This document shows, in pieces, positions 53,631-61,923 of a DNA stretch of 64,000 bases; the first letter of the stretch is position 1, and each line of letters starts with the position of its first letter. The stretch is from Desulfosarcina widdelii (lineage in GTDB: Bacteria > Desulfobacterota > Desulfobacteria > Desulfobacterales > Desulfosarcinaceae): the NCBI RefSeq assembly GCF_009688965.1, contig NZ_AP021875.1:6987001-7051000 (forward strand). The letters run 5' to 3'. A model generated the notes under the pieces. The model was not told the DNA's origin. It was given only the letters and a program-made list of their open reading frames with translations, and made no database searches. Made by a program: the position numbers and the translations under genes.

Positions 53631-54947
53631 TCATTTCATCGTCATGGGAAGCCAGTAACTCAGCGACGGGAAGCTGAAAAGAACAAGGGCGGCCACCAGT
53701 TCAAAAAGGACGAACCATAAGCAGCCTTTAAAAATATCTGCCAACTGAACGTCACGAACAACTCCGGCCAGAACATAGACATTCAAACCGACAGGGGGGC
53801 TGATCAGACCAACCTCGCATAGTTTGGTCGAGAGAATGCCGAACCACAGCGCACTGAAGCCCATTTGGTCCACAACCACCGGAAACATGATCGGAAGCGT
53901 CACCAATAGAAGAGAGAAGGAGTCCAGGAGCATTCCAAGAGGGATATAGAGAACCAAAAAGAGTCCTACGATAATTAAAGGAGGAACCGGCAGCGTTGCC
54001 ACCCATGCGGAAACCATTTGGGGTACTTGGGCCAACGTAAGAAAAAAACTGTATAATCCTGCTCCGACGATAACGATGAATACCATGCAGGAGGTGCGAA
54101 GTGTGGATATAAAGCAGTCTTTGATTGCTGCCCGCAACGTTTCATCCATCTGTTTCCGCCTTACGATCATGGCAATAAAGGAAACGAATGCCCCAACGGC
54201 CGCGGCCTCCGTTGGTGTAAACCAACCGATGTAGATGCCTCCAACAACAATAAAGAAGAGAAGAAAAGCCCCGAGCCCGTACCTTAGACACTTAAACCGC
54301 TCCACCCAGGACACTTTGAGCGGTTTGGGCGCCAGGGATGGTTCTATCCGGCTTAACATCGTCAATCCGAGGATGTATATGACGACGGACAGAATACCCG
54401 GGATGACGCCGGCGATCAGCATGGATCCAACGGAGGTGTCCGTGATGACGCCATAGAAAACCAGGATCACACTCGGGGGAATGAGAATCCCCAAGACACC
54501 GCCGGCTGCAACGATTCCGCATGCCAGCTTCGGGTCGTATCCCTGTTCGCGCATCTCCGGAACGGCTACTGCGCCCATGGTGGCTGCCGTTGCGACACTT
54601 GATCCCGAGCATGCGGCAAACCCGGCAGAGCCGACGATGGTTGCGACCCCTAAACCGGCGGGAAATTGAGAAAACCAGTTTCTCCCGATGAGATATACAT
54701 CTTTCCCAATCCCGGCTTTAAACGCGAAGTGCCCCATGATGACGAAAAGGGGTACGACAACCAGCAGGTAGCTCGCCGTCTGGACATAGGGAAAAACCTT
54801 TAGTTGAATGAGCGCCATGTCCAACCCGGAAATGGCCGCGCAACCGATAAAACCTGCAACTCCGAGTGATGCGAAAACCGGAATTCCTGCAGCCAGCAGA
54901 ATAAGCACCAATGGTATGCTGAGCAATACAGCCAACAGTGGATCCAT
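53631..54947 (-). CDS. TRAP transporter large permease (DctM type)
   Basis: A 438-aa inner-membrane protein with about twelve hydrophobic segments, the ion-driven transport subunit of a tripartite ATP-independent periplasmic system. Family blocks: GSAGFAACSGSSVATAATMG, IVAAGGVLGILIPPSVILV, FYGVITDTSVG, SLLLVTLPIMFPVV and LCEVGLISPPVGLNVYVL. Lys-rich GAAGGTAAAAGATA precedes the ATG. It works with the small permease and the DctP protein encoded just upstream to take up an organic anion using a sodium or proton gradient. Confidence 0.96.
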   Translation of the reverse strand: MDPLLAVLLSIPLVLILLAAGIPVFASLGVAGFIGCAAISGLDMALIQLKVFPYVQTASYLLVVVPLFVIMGHFAFKAGIGKDVYLIGRNWFSQFPAGLGVATIVGSAGFAACSGSSVATAATMGAVAVPEMREQGYDPKLACGIVAAGGVLGILIPPSVILVFYGVITDTSVGSMLIAGVIPGILSVVIYILGLTMLSRIEPSLAPKPLKVSWVERFKCLRYGLGAFLLFFIVVGGIYIGWFTPTEAAAVGAFVSFIAMIVRRKQMDETLRAAIKDCFISTLRTSCMVFIVIVGAGLYSFFLTLAQVPQMVSAWVATLPVPPLIIVGLFLVLYIPLGMLLDSFSLLLVTLPIMFPVVVDQMGFSALWFGILSTKLCEVGLISPPVGLNVYVLAGVVRDVQLADIFKGCLWFVLFELVAALVLFSFPSLSYWLPMTMK

Positions 54948-55001
54948 TATCTTTTACCTTCCGTAGTGTTGCCGTGAGAAAAATAGTAATCGGGCGTGGT
55001 T

Positions 55002-55541
55002 TCAGCTTCGTTGTTTCGGGAGGCGGCCACGTAGCGATTCAATCTCTTTCCAGATGTCAAAGATGAGCTGAATGTTCATCATCCAGCAGCCGATAGGTAC
55101 CAGCGCTTTGGCCCACCAGATCGGCATCTGGACGGAACCCCATCGAAACTCCCTGATCTGGAAGGACTCCCATGCGCCGATGGCGCTCTGGTAGCCTAAT
55201 ACGAACAGGAACAGGAACGTCACCACCCAGGCGAGAATATTGAACAGGATATCCGTTCTGTCGGAGACGCGCATTAAGAATGCGGTGACCCGTATATGGC
55301 CTCTTTCAATTTGTGTCCAGGCCAATCCCATGTAAACACAGATAACGAGGATGACCTCGTTAAGTTCGAAAACGCCGGGAATCGGGCTGTTGAAAAGATA
55401 CCTTGAGGATGCATCCAATGTTGTGCTCAACATCATCACGGCGATCGTGATCGCCGCAATCACAGCAGAAAATGTGCAAAATACTTTGTACCGATCGGCA
55501 AGTCTTTCGACAAGAAGCCTTTTGTGCGGTCTTTCCATAAA
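55002..55541 (-). CDS. TRAP transporter small permease (DctQ type)
   Basis: A 179-aa inner-membrane protein with four hydrophobic segments (VFCTFSAVIAAITIAVMM, LNEVILVICVYMGLAWTQ, ILFNILAWVVTFLFLFVLG, WAKALVPIGCWMMNIQ). It matches DctQ in length and in the conserved ERGHIRV block. The ATG at 55541 is used; the ORF's TTG at 55565 lies eight codons upstream. Its stop is 55 bases before the DctM start, so the two are made as one operon. Confidence 0.92.
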   Translation of the reverse strand, partial: FMERPHKRLLVERLADRYKVFCTFSAVIAAITIAVMMLSTTLDASSRYLFNSPIPGVFELNEVILVICVYMGLAWTQIERGHIRVTAFLMRVSDRTDILFNILAWVVTFLFLFVLGYQSAIGAWESFQIREFRWGSVQMPIWWAKALVPIGCWMMNIQLIFDIWKEIESLRGRLPKQRS

Positions 55542-55640
55542 AGCCGTTCTCCGCCTTGGATTCAATAACAGGGAGAGAGGCTTCCAACGATGCCGGGCAA
55601 TCCGGCATCCCTGGAAGCCATATCGTAAGGAAGGGGCCTT

Positions 55641-56783
55641 TTACATGTATTTCTGTTTATAGGTTTCCCAGGGATTCATGAGCTTGCCGGGCTCGTATTT
55701 CTTGATCAAAGCATCCACCTTTGCCTGGAATGCTACGCCGTCAAAATTATTCGGGGTGGCGATTTTTTCGATCCAATTTTTGTATTGCGCCGGCTGGACG
55801 ATATTGGTCGCTTTTTTAATTTCTTCATCGGTCCACGTCGAGAATTTCGCACCGGCGGCAACCATCTTGTCGACGCTTTCCTTGGTCAGCTCGGAATACA
55901 ACTCGAGGTAGCGCCAGTTATAAATATCCTCGACCGTTTTGCTGACAACTTCTTTCAGGTCGTCGGGCAGCGATCGCCAGATGTTTCGGTTCATAACGAC
56001 CGTGGTGGGGGCGTGTGCGCCGGCTCCTGATTCTACGATATAAGGCGCCTGCTCATGCAGCTTCATTTTTTCGGCGGTAATAAAAGCAAATGCAAAGGCG
56101 CCATCCAGGATGCCCCGCTCCAGCGACGTGTAAACCTCACCAGCAACAATGGGCATGCCCTGTCCGCCAAGGCGGTTTACCGTGTCGGCGCCAATGCCAT
56201 AGCCGCGGACCTTTTTGCCTTTAAGGGCCTCGATATTTGGCAGCGGTTCTTTCATGATGAAGGGGCAGTAGCTCCAGTTGGTAAAATAGAGGACTTTGGC
56301 GTTGTTCCTGTCCTCCCATTCTCTGCGGAGTTCGGGCGTATCATCATATATGTCACGGCAGACATGGAGCAGACTGTCGGCGTGGTTGCATCCGCGGTAA
56401 TACCATTCCAGGCCGCGGCTCAATGGAACGGCGGAAGGGTAGTAGCCATAGCTGATCAAGGAAATCTCGGACAACCCGTCCCGAATTGCGGGCAGATGCT
56501 GACCGACCTTATGCAAAGCACCGGACCAGAATTTTTTTATCTGAATCCGCCCGTCGCTTCGTTTAACGATCTCGTCAAGAAACCAGTTGTCCAGTTGGGC
56601 CGGTTCAGCGGTAGCGCCGATGTAACAATCGTACTTCAGGGTATAAACGCCTTTTTTGGCGGCATTTGCCGGGCGAACTCCCGGCATCATCGTCAGGCCA
56701 GCGCCAACCGTAGCACCACCTAAAACAACATCCTTAAGAAACCGGCGGCGTGAAATTCCTCTTTTGTTGTTTTGCTTGTCCAT
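55641..56783 (-). CDS. TRAP substrate-binding protein DctP, Tat-exported
   Basis: A 380-aa periplasmic solute receptor of the DctP family (TRAP SBP). Residues 1-42 carry a twin-arginine signal (SRRRFLKD followed by a hydrophobic run and PANAA). The mature protein has EAL-K-RG-IGADTVNRLGGQGMPIVAGEVYTSLERGILDGAFAF, the segment binding carboxylates in this family. CAAGGAGGAGCGAAA precedes the ATG at 56783; the ORF upstream of it has no signal-peptide logic. It is the first gene of the operon. Tat export implies folding or cofactor binding before crossing the membrane, which is unusual but known for some TRAP receptors. Confidence 0.93.
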   Translation of the reverse strand: MDKQNNKRGISRRRFLKDVVLGGATVGAGLTMMPGVRPANAAKKGVYTLKYDCYIGATAEPAQLDNWFLDEIVKRSDGRIQIKKFWSGALHKVGQHLPAIRDGLSEISLISYGYYPSAVPLSRGLEWYYRGCNHADSLLHVCRDIYDDTPELRREWEDRNNAKVLYFTNWSYCPFIMKEPLPNIEALKGKKVRGYGIGADTVNRLGGQGMPIVAGEVYTSLERGILDGAFAFAFITAEKMKLHEQAPYIVESGAGAHAPTTVVMNRNIWRSLPDDLKEVVSKTVEDIYNWRYLELYSELTKESVDKMVAAGAKFSTWTDEEIKKATNIVQPAQYKNWIEKIATPNNFDGVAFQAKVDALIKKYEPGKLMNPWETYKQKYM

Positions 56784-57076
56784 TTTCGCTCCTCCTTGTG
56801 ATTGCAGAAAAGATGATGGGTGTTGGTGCTCGCCTCTGACAACAGTAATCGTTTGACAACATTGTATGCCGGTAAAACTCGATCCCGCTTTTTTCCGTGT
56901 TCTCGGTTCAATTCCGGGACCCGAATTCTTTTGATTTCTAATTTTGAAAGAAAATAATGTTATCGAAACCAATTGTACGGAAGGTAACAGAGTGAGGAAA
57001 AGGTGTAAATTCCCCGAACGGGTGAATAACGTTCACCCATTTGGGTGAGATGAATAATTTTAAGAGTGTTGCTATG
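56784..57076. other. Promoter region of the TRAP operon
   Basis: About 290 bases between the response-regulator stop and the DctP start. It holds the overlapping palindromes at 57020-57048 and an AT-rich stretch that should be the promoter. No gene was found. Confidence 0.6.
57020..57048. promoter_or_regulatory. Overlapping palindromes, putative regulator operator
   Basis: GGGTGAA-N5-TTCACCC (57020-57038) overlaps TCACCCA-tt-TGGGTGA (57033-57048); both are perfect. The half-site TTCACCC/GGGTGAA occurs three times in 29 bases. It lies about 240 bases upstream of the dctP start and 29 bases past the response-regulator gene, so the adjacent NarL-type regulator is the obvious candidate to bind it. 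Confidence 0.6.
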
Positions 57077-57739
57077 CTAACTGGTAAGGCAAACGATTTT
57101 TTCCTGAATGGCTACACGAGCAGCCTGAGAGCGGTTGTTAACGCCCAGTTTCTGGTAAATGTTTTTCAGGTGAGTTTTGATCGTGTCCGGAGACAGGTTG
57201 ACGGAATTGGCAATGTCTTTGTTGGACTTGCCCTCAACCAGGTGGGTCAGGATCTGGAGTTCTCGCTGGGACAGAATGGGTCGAGTTGCAGGAGCCTTCT
57301 TGGCCGTCCCGGATTGCTGGATGCTGTGAAACAGTTTTCGAGTTACCGTCGGATCGATAAATGCACGATTTTGAAACACACCGTGGATGATTTCTAAAAG
57401 ATCCCCTTTCTTGACATCTTTCAGAACATATCCGTCCGCGCCGGACTTTATGGACGCTATTACATACTCCTCATCATCGTAATTGGTGAGCAGGATAACT
57501 TTAACCTGAGGGTATTTCTTTTTAACCAGACGGGTTGTTTCGATTCCGTCGATACCGGGCATTTTGAGATCCATGAGGACGACATCGGGCCAGGCCGCTT
57601 CCATCTTGTTCAGACATTCAATACTCGATTTCGCTTCTGCAACAACATCGATTCCCTCTTGGATATCCAACAACGCCTTGATGCCCTCGCGAACAATGGT
57701 GTGGTCATCGACAATCATTACCCGGATTTCTTCAGCCAT
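57077..57739 (-). CDS. NarL/LuxR-family response regulator
   Basis: A 220-aa transcription regulator. The receiver has DDHTIVREG and Asp57 (VLMDLKMPGIDG); the C-terminal LuxR-type helix-turn-helix (LSQRELQILTHLVEGKSNKDIANSVNLSPDTIKTHLKNIYQKLGVNNRSQA) is complete. GGAGGGAATCG precedes the ATG, and the gene overlaps the sensor kinase gene by eight bases, which makes them a cognate pair. It is followed by the TRAP/CoA operon on the same strand, with a palindromic operator candidate in the gap, so it probably controls that operon. Confidence 0.93.
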   Translation of the reverse strand: MAEEIRVMIVDDHTIVREGIKALLDIQEGIDVVAEAKSSIECLNKMEAAWPDVVLMDLKMPGIDGIETTRLVKKKYPQVKVILLTNYDDEEYVIASIKSGADGYVLKDVKKGDLLEIIHGVFQNRAFIDPTVTRKLFHSIQQSGTAKKAPATRPILSQRELQILTHLVEGKSNKDIANSVNLSPDTIKTHLKNIYQKLGVNNRSQAARVAIQEKIVCLTS

Positions 57740-59435
57740 CGATTCCCTCCTTCAAAGGGATTTGTACGATAATCCTGCAGCCTTTCTGTTCCTGAGAGTC
57801 GACGATGAATTCACCGCCCATATCCTCGGTCCGCTCGCGCATGGTCAATAGCCCCAAACCGGGTCTCAGCGGATATCGATTTTTTTTCCGCGGGTTGAAG
57901 CCCTGGCCATTGTCTTCAACGGTCATCTTCAAGTAACTATCGCCGAGTATATGCAGCGACAATTCAACATTCGTGGCTTTCGCATGCCGTCGCGTGTTGT
58001 GCAATGCCTCCTGGAGAATCCGAAACAGGGCAATTCCCTGGTCGGGACCGACCTGCAGGCTGTCAGGATGGGAGAAGCGGACATTCATATCGAATTTTTT
58101 TTCAAAATCTCCGATCAGTTTCCTGAAAGCTGCGATGATGCCGATATCGTCAAGAATATGGGGCCGCAGATTGTTTATGATTTGTCGGGACTGACGCAGG
58201 GCATCATTTATGGTGTCAGTCAGAATTTCAAGTTCCCTGTAGAGCTTATCATGGTCACGTTCCATGATTTCCATGCAGTATAGTGCTTTGTAGCCAATGC
58301 CGGTCAAGGCCTGCGTCAGTACGTCATGGATATCTGCTGCAATCTTCTTTCTTTCCTCTTCCTGCACGGAAATCAATCGGGTCGTCAGGTTCCTCAGGTC
58401 CTCTCTTTTTTCTGCAATTTCCGAAACCATCCGGCAGTTGGCGGAAACGGCTCCCGCAAAATATGAGAATTGATACAACAGGTTGCGGTCGAATTTGGAG
58501 AAACGAAAGCGTCGCCCCTGATCATGAACGCAAAGAATCCCAATAAACTTGGACGTGCGATCCATCACCGGGGAAGCGACAAGCCGAAATTGATTCGTAT
58601 CTATCGAGTCGGTAAGCTGTATCAGGTCTTTGTCAGTATCCAGGCCCATTGGCGTCAATGAGTGATAGATACTTTCCAATATTTTTTCTAAATCGCTGCT
58701 GGACAACTGTATTCCGATCATTCTCTCAGCGACGAGAACTTTGCCGAGGGGGCTCTTCTGGCTGTCCAATATGAATGTTCCGTTAAGACCGAAAACGTCG
58801 AAAACCCCTTGAATTGTTTTTGCCCAGATATCCTCCTCGTCGAATATCGATACGATTCCCGCAGCAAATCGCTGGAGCGCCTGGAGCTGTTCCCGATGGC
58901 GGACGATGATCTCGTCCCGCGTCTCCAAAAAGGACAGAGACAACAGATAGTAAGCATTGTCCAGCAACTTGTTGAAAGTAAAGATGTCATCATTGCCGAG
59001 TCGGTCGGTGGGGTCCTGTTTCGATTGGTTATATTCCCTGCTCGCCTTCCAGAGCGCATCCTTGACGGCAACCGTGAATCGATAGACATCGTTAAGATGA
59101 TAGCCCTCAATCGCCCTGACGTATCCAATATTTTTTTGATCGTCGAGAAACGTTTGGACGTTGCCCGACAGGGCTGCCTCGAAGGAATCAAGATAAATCT
59201 GGACCCTCTCCTGTCCCTCCGTGTTTTTCAGGATAAACTCCTGGTACAATGTCGGCGGTTCTGCCTGAATGAATTCAAGCAGGTAGGCATGTATCTGTTC
59301 CTTGTGGCATTTATAAAAATCCAGCCGTTTTTCTGAATCACCCCTCGAAAGAAATGGATGAGAGACATCACGGTCAGGCATGGTCCTTGTGTCTAATGAA
59401 GTCGGGGACAGGGTATTACGTAATTGATATGGCAT
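57732..59435 (-). CDS. NarX-like cytoplasmic sensor histidine kinase (HisKA_3)
   Basis: A 567-aa kinase without membrane segments. Residues about 25-180 are helical and resemble an RsbRD-like N-terminal domain (tentative); then comes a GAF-like domain to about 330, a coiled coil, and a HisKA_3 dimerisation domain with His370 in AADIHDVL. The ATPase domain shows the N-box LQEALHNTRRHAKA and DNGQGF, PGLGLLTMRERTEDMGG. I use the ATG at 59435; an ATG at 59396 is the alternative. The overlapping NarL-type regulator is its partner. A soluble sensor of a CoA intermediate or imported acid is a reasonable guess for the TRAP operon downstream. Confidence 0.88.
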   Translation of the reverse strand: MPYQLRNTLSPTSLDTRTMPDRDVSHPFLSRGDSEKRLDFYKCHKEQIHAYLLEFIQAEPPTLYQEFILKNTEGQERVQIYLDSFEAALSGNVQTFLDDQKNIGYVRAIEGYHLNDVYRFTVAVKDALWKASREYNQSKQDPTDRLGNDDIFTFNKLLDNAYYLLSLSFLETRDEIIVRHREQLQALQRFAAGIVSIFDEEDIWAKTIQGVFDVFGLNGTFILDSQKSPLGKVLVAERMIGIQLSSSDLEKILESIYHSLTPMGLDTDKDLIQLTDSIDTNQFRLVASPVMDRTSKFIGILCVHDQGRRFRFSKFDRNLLYQFSYFAGAVSANCRMVSEIAEKREDLRNLTTRLISVQEEERKKIAADIHDVLTQALTGIGYKALYCMEIMERDHDKLYRELEILTDTINDALRQSRQIINNLRPHILDDIGIIAAFRKLIGDFEKKFDMNVRFSHPDSLQVGPDQGIALFRILQEALHNTRRHAKATNVELSLHILGDSYLKMTVEDNGQGFNPRKKNRYPLRPGLGLLTMRERTEDMGGEFIVDSQEQKGCRIIVQIPLKEGIDG

Positions 59436-59557
59436 TTTCGAACTCTTCAAAACGGTAATTCAGGAAATTTGTATGATTTTTTTTACGCAGGTTACCATTG
59501 CCAAATATGTTGACCGCTGTCAATCAAGTCCGACAGGCTTGTAAAAAGTCGCATCGG

Positions 59558-59655
59558 CGTCATGCCGGAAATTGATCCGGGGGCATCCAGAACATATTGA
59601 AAAGAGGGGATAGCGCTAAAGTTACAATTCGTATCCGATTTTCAACGGAATGACG
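59558..59655. repeat. Dispersed palindromic repeat, copy B
   Basis: Starts cgtcatgccgg and ends cggaatgacg, and shares the interior ttgaaaaga and ggatagcgctaaag with copy A at 4962-5056. It lies in the gap between the kinase gene and the IS3 element. Confidence 0.65.
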
Positions 59656-59696
59656 AGAAGGCGGGAGTTGTTCCTGTATCCAGGGAAATTACTCTG

Positions 59697-59981
59697 TGGA
59701 CTTTCCCCAAAAAAGTAGACACGGTTAAAAGCAAACTGCTGATTTCATGGTCTGTTCGAATTGGGCTGGGGTTTTGTAGCCCAATGTAGAATGTTTGCGT
59801 TTCCGATTGTAATAGATCTCAATGTACTCGAATATTGCCCTCAAGGTGTCTTGAGGCCCCTTGAAGCGTTCATGGTGAATCAATTCCGATTTGATGATGC
59901 CGAAAAAAGACTCGGCCACCGCGTTGTCCCAGCAGTTGCCCTTGCGACTCATGCTTTGAACGAAACCATGCTTATTCAACA
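59697..59981 (-). mobile_element. Extra copy of the IS3 right end (285 bp)
   Basis: This 285-base segment is repeated at 59983-60267 with a single base between. It encodes the last 85 residues of the IS3 OrfB (MLNKHGFVQ...) without a catalytic first half and carries its own terminal repeat (tggactttccccaaaa at 59697). It is the tail of a second IS3 copy in the same orientation, or a local duplication; it is not functional alone. Confidence 0.85.
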
Positions 59982-60010
59982 TTGGACTTTCCCCAAAAAA
60001 GTAGACACGG

Positions 60011-60919
60011 TTAAAAGCAAACTGCTGATTTCATGGTCTGTTCGAATTGGGCTGGGGTTTTGTAGCCCAATGTAGAATGTTTGCGTTTCCGATTGTAATA
60101 GATCTCAATGTACTCGAATATTGCCCTCAAGGTGTCTTGAGGCCCCTTGAAGCGTTCATGGTGAATCAATTCCGATTTGATGATGCCGAAAAAAGACTCG
60201 GCCACCGCGTTGTCCCAGCAGTTGCCCTTGCGACTCATGCTTTGAACGAAACCATGCTTATTCAACACTTTTCGAAAATCCTTGCACGCATACTGAACCC
60301 CGCGATCCGAATGGATAATCAATCCGGGACCGGGGCGACGCTTGCGGATCCCGCGGGCAAGCGCTGTAAGCACCATTTCCGTGCTCAAAGAACTGCTCAG
60401 CGCCCAGCCGACCACCATACGGGAAAACAGATCGATAAAGACCGTCAGGTAGAGCCAGCCACGTGCGGTAGCGATATAGGTGATATCCGACACCCACGTC
60501 TTATCAGGGCCGTCCGCCGTAAAATCGCGCTGCAACAGATTCTTCGCGACCGGATAGGAGTGCTTCGAATCGGTGGTCGTCCGATATTTGCGCCGATAGA
60601 TCGAACGCAGCCCCATTTCCTTCATTCTGCGGGCAACCCGGTTTTTGCTGACTGGAAATCCCATGTCGTTGAGTTCATCCGTGATTTTCGGACTGCCACA
60701 GCGCCTTTTATGTCTGTTGAAAATGGCCTTGATGTGAACGTCCAGGCGCCGATTCTCAATCGCCCGTTTGCTCTCGGGACGGTTGCGCCAATGGTAATAA
60801 CCGCTGCGAGACACCGAAAGAACCCGGCACATCTTCTCAACACTCCAAAGAGTGCGGTGCCCGTCTATGAACCCGAATATCTGTTCGGGTCCTCCGAGAA
60901 GATGGCCACGGCTTTTTTT
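60011..60919 (-). CDS. IS3-family OrfB, integrase-like DDE part (made as OrfAB)
   Basis: The catalytic transposase half, 273 aa from the ATG at 60832 to the stop. DDE residues are visible in WVSDITY (first Asp), IIHSDRGVQYA (second Asp) and NAVAESFFGIIKSE (Glu), followed by the usual YNRKRKHSTLGYKTPAQFE. The frame is open upstream of the ATG to the A7 run at 60913-60919, in the -1 frame relative to orfA, so the natural product is probably an OrfAB fusion formed by -1 slippage on that run. A 7-bp stem (acccgaa/ttcgggt, 60871-60890) lies just downstream on the minus strand and could stimulate it. Confidence 0.9.
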   Translation of the reverse strand, partial: KKSRGHLLGGPEQIFGFIDGHRTLWSVEKMCRVLSVSRSGYYHWRNRPESKRAIENRRLDVHIKAIFNRHKRRCGSPKITDELNDMGFPVSKNRVARRMKEMGLRSIYRRKYRTTTDSKHSYPVAKNLLQRDFTADGPDKTWVSDITYIATARGWLYLTVFIDLFSRMVVGWALSSSLSTEMVLTALARGIRKRRPGPGLIIHSDRGVQYACKDFRKVLNKHGFVQSMSRKGNCWDNAVAESFFGIIKSELIHHERFKGPQDTLRAIFEYIEIYYNRKRKHSTLGYKTPAQFEQTMKSAVCF

Positions 60920-61167
60920 AAGATGTCACGTTCCTGCCGAAGTCGCTCGTTTTCACGCTTGAGACGCCGCAACTCATCGTCGTCTGGCTTGAGGCGGCCT
61001 TTACCTGGAAACGCCTGGTCGCCATCATTACGCAACTCGCGTTTCCAGCGACTGATGATGCCTTGGCTGATGCCAAGGTCGCGTTCGATTTCGGACTGTG
61101 TGTTGCCTGGCTCCGAAGCCAGTCGCACCGCTTCGATTTTAAATTCTTTGTCAAATCGTTTTCCCAT
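60865..61167 (-). CDS. IS3-family OrfA, helix-turn-helix protein
   Basis: A 100-aa DNA-binding protein of IS3-type elements. It starts GKRFDKEFKIEAVRLA, followed by a helix-turn-helix (TQSEIERDLGISQGIISRWKREL) and a coiled-coil leucine-zipper (DELRRLKRENERLRQERDILKKAVA). It ends near the slippery A7 run, where the ribosome shifts into orfB. A short AGGTGTTCC sequence precedes its ATG. Confidence 0.9.
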   Translation of the reverse strand: MGKRFDKEFKIEAVRLASEPGNTQSEIERDLGISQGIISRWKRELRNDGDQAFPGKGRLKPDDDELRRLKRENERLRQERDILKKAVAIFSEDPNRYSGS

Positions 61168-61188
61168 GGTGGAACACCTCCTGTTGCC

Positions 61189-61335
61189 TCATACAACTTG
61201 GCTGTTCGGTGTGTCCACTTTTTTGAGATGATCCAATTCTGTTATGGCATCCTCAAACCTATCGCTTTTAAGTCTTGCTAAATTGCGTAACTTATCTTGA
61301 AAACTATCTGTTAAAAAGCAAATTATACATTTCAC
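61189..61335 (-). pseudogene. Second cassette ORF cut by the IS3 insertion
   Basis: A GTG at 61335 lies 36 bases past the attC end, where a cassette gene would begin. Its frame reads VKCIICFLTDSFQDKLRNL... and is open into the IS3 left end (61235), stopping inside the element at 61189. About 33 codons are native and the rest is IS sequence. The 3' part of this cassette and its attC site are missing, probably deleted with the IS3 event. It is too short to name. Confidence 0.5.
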
Positions 61336-61370
61336 TACGATAATCCTTAATACGGAAGATATTTAAAAAA

Positions 61371-61499
61371 CATAACGTGGAGCTAAGGGGCCGGGCGCTA
61401 TAACCCGTAGCCTCAGCAAAGAGTTTTTATTTCCTTAAACCACGGGCTTTTGCAAAAAGTGCGCAGTACGCCCGGTCCCTCTTCAGCGTTTGGTTAGCG
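61371..61499 (-). repeat. Integron attC site (59-base-element type)
   Basis: Read on the minus strand, the 129-base imperfect palindrome starts cgctaaccaaacgctgaag with agggaccgggcg, has a central loop and ends cgcccggccccttagctcc with acgttatg. The arms mirror each other (gaccgggcg/cgcccggcc; ctgaag/cttag). The order of R'', L'', L' and R' boxes and the sequence close to Vibrio-type repeats (taac-aaacgc-gaagaggga ... ccccttag...cgtta) support an attC. It lies five bases past the stop of the cassette ORF at 61505. Confidence 0.78.
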
Positions 61500-61504
61500 A
61501 AATG

Positions 61505-61900
61505 TTACAATTGATGAAATTCCTTCAAAAAATCCTTTTTATTTTGTACAAATTTCCTATGAGAAGAGTGATTTAAAGGTCTTTTGGTTTCTTCGAAAAA
61601 GGGTAATATGTATCCCCAATTTGAATTTCGGGCAAAGAAAATAATAACATCAACATTACTTTCAACCCACTTATTTTCAATCACCTGATCTTCACTTGTC
61701 GCTTCGATGGTTTTAACCTGTATTCTGTAATAATTCGGTCCATCCGAGATCAATATGTCAGTTTTGTGTCCATTGTCTAAAACCGGAAGGAAAACTTGCC
61801 AGCCGTCTTGCATCAACCAGCTAACAACCCTGCTTTCGAAAGACGTATTTTTTAGAACCTGATGAGTTCCAGATTTTGTTTGTGTTAATCTACGAGGCAT
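61505..61900 (-). CDS. Cassette-encoded PD-(D/E)XK-like nuclease-fold protein
   Basis: A 131-aa protein with a restriction-endonuclease-like core: ESRVVSWLMQDGWQVFLPVLDNGHKTDILISDGPNYYRIQVKT, that is an early Glu, a central D-I-L and the Q-V-K of a PD-(D/E)xK motif with Gln in place of the second acidic residue. It resembles the group-I-intron-associated nuclease family (PF11645-like). The rest (VIIFFARNSNWGYILPF) fits the same fold. Its stop is five bases from the attC, as for the last gene of a cassette. It could be a nuclease or DNA-binding derivative; activity is uncertain because of the Gln. Confidence 0.6.
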   Translation of the reverse strand: MPRRLTQTKSGTHQVLKNTSFESRVVSWLMQDGWQVFLPVLDNGHKTDILISDGPNYYRIQVKTIEATSEDQVIENKWVESNVDVIIFFARNSNWGYILPFFEETKRPLNHSSHRKFVQNKKDFLKEFHQL

Positions 61901-61923
61901 TGATTGTCTTATTTTTATAGTCT

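Larger units (their letters stand above)
59983..61235 (-). mobile_element. IS3-family insertion sequence, complete
   Basis: About 1.25 kb with a two-frame transposase. The right end begins tggactttccccaaaaaagt (59983) and the left end, read on the minus strand, tggatcatctcaaaaaagt (ending at 61235); the inner gt-gacac is shared. orfA and orfB are both intact. Flanking 3-4 base duplications were not found, in keeping with deletions at both sides. Confidence 0.83.
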
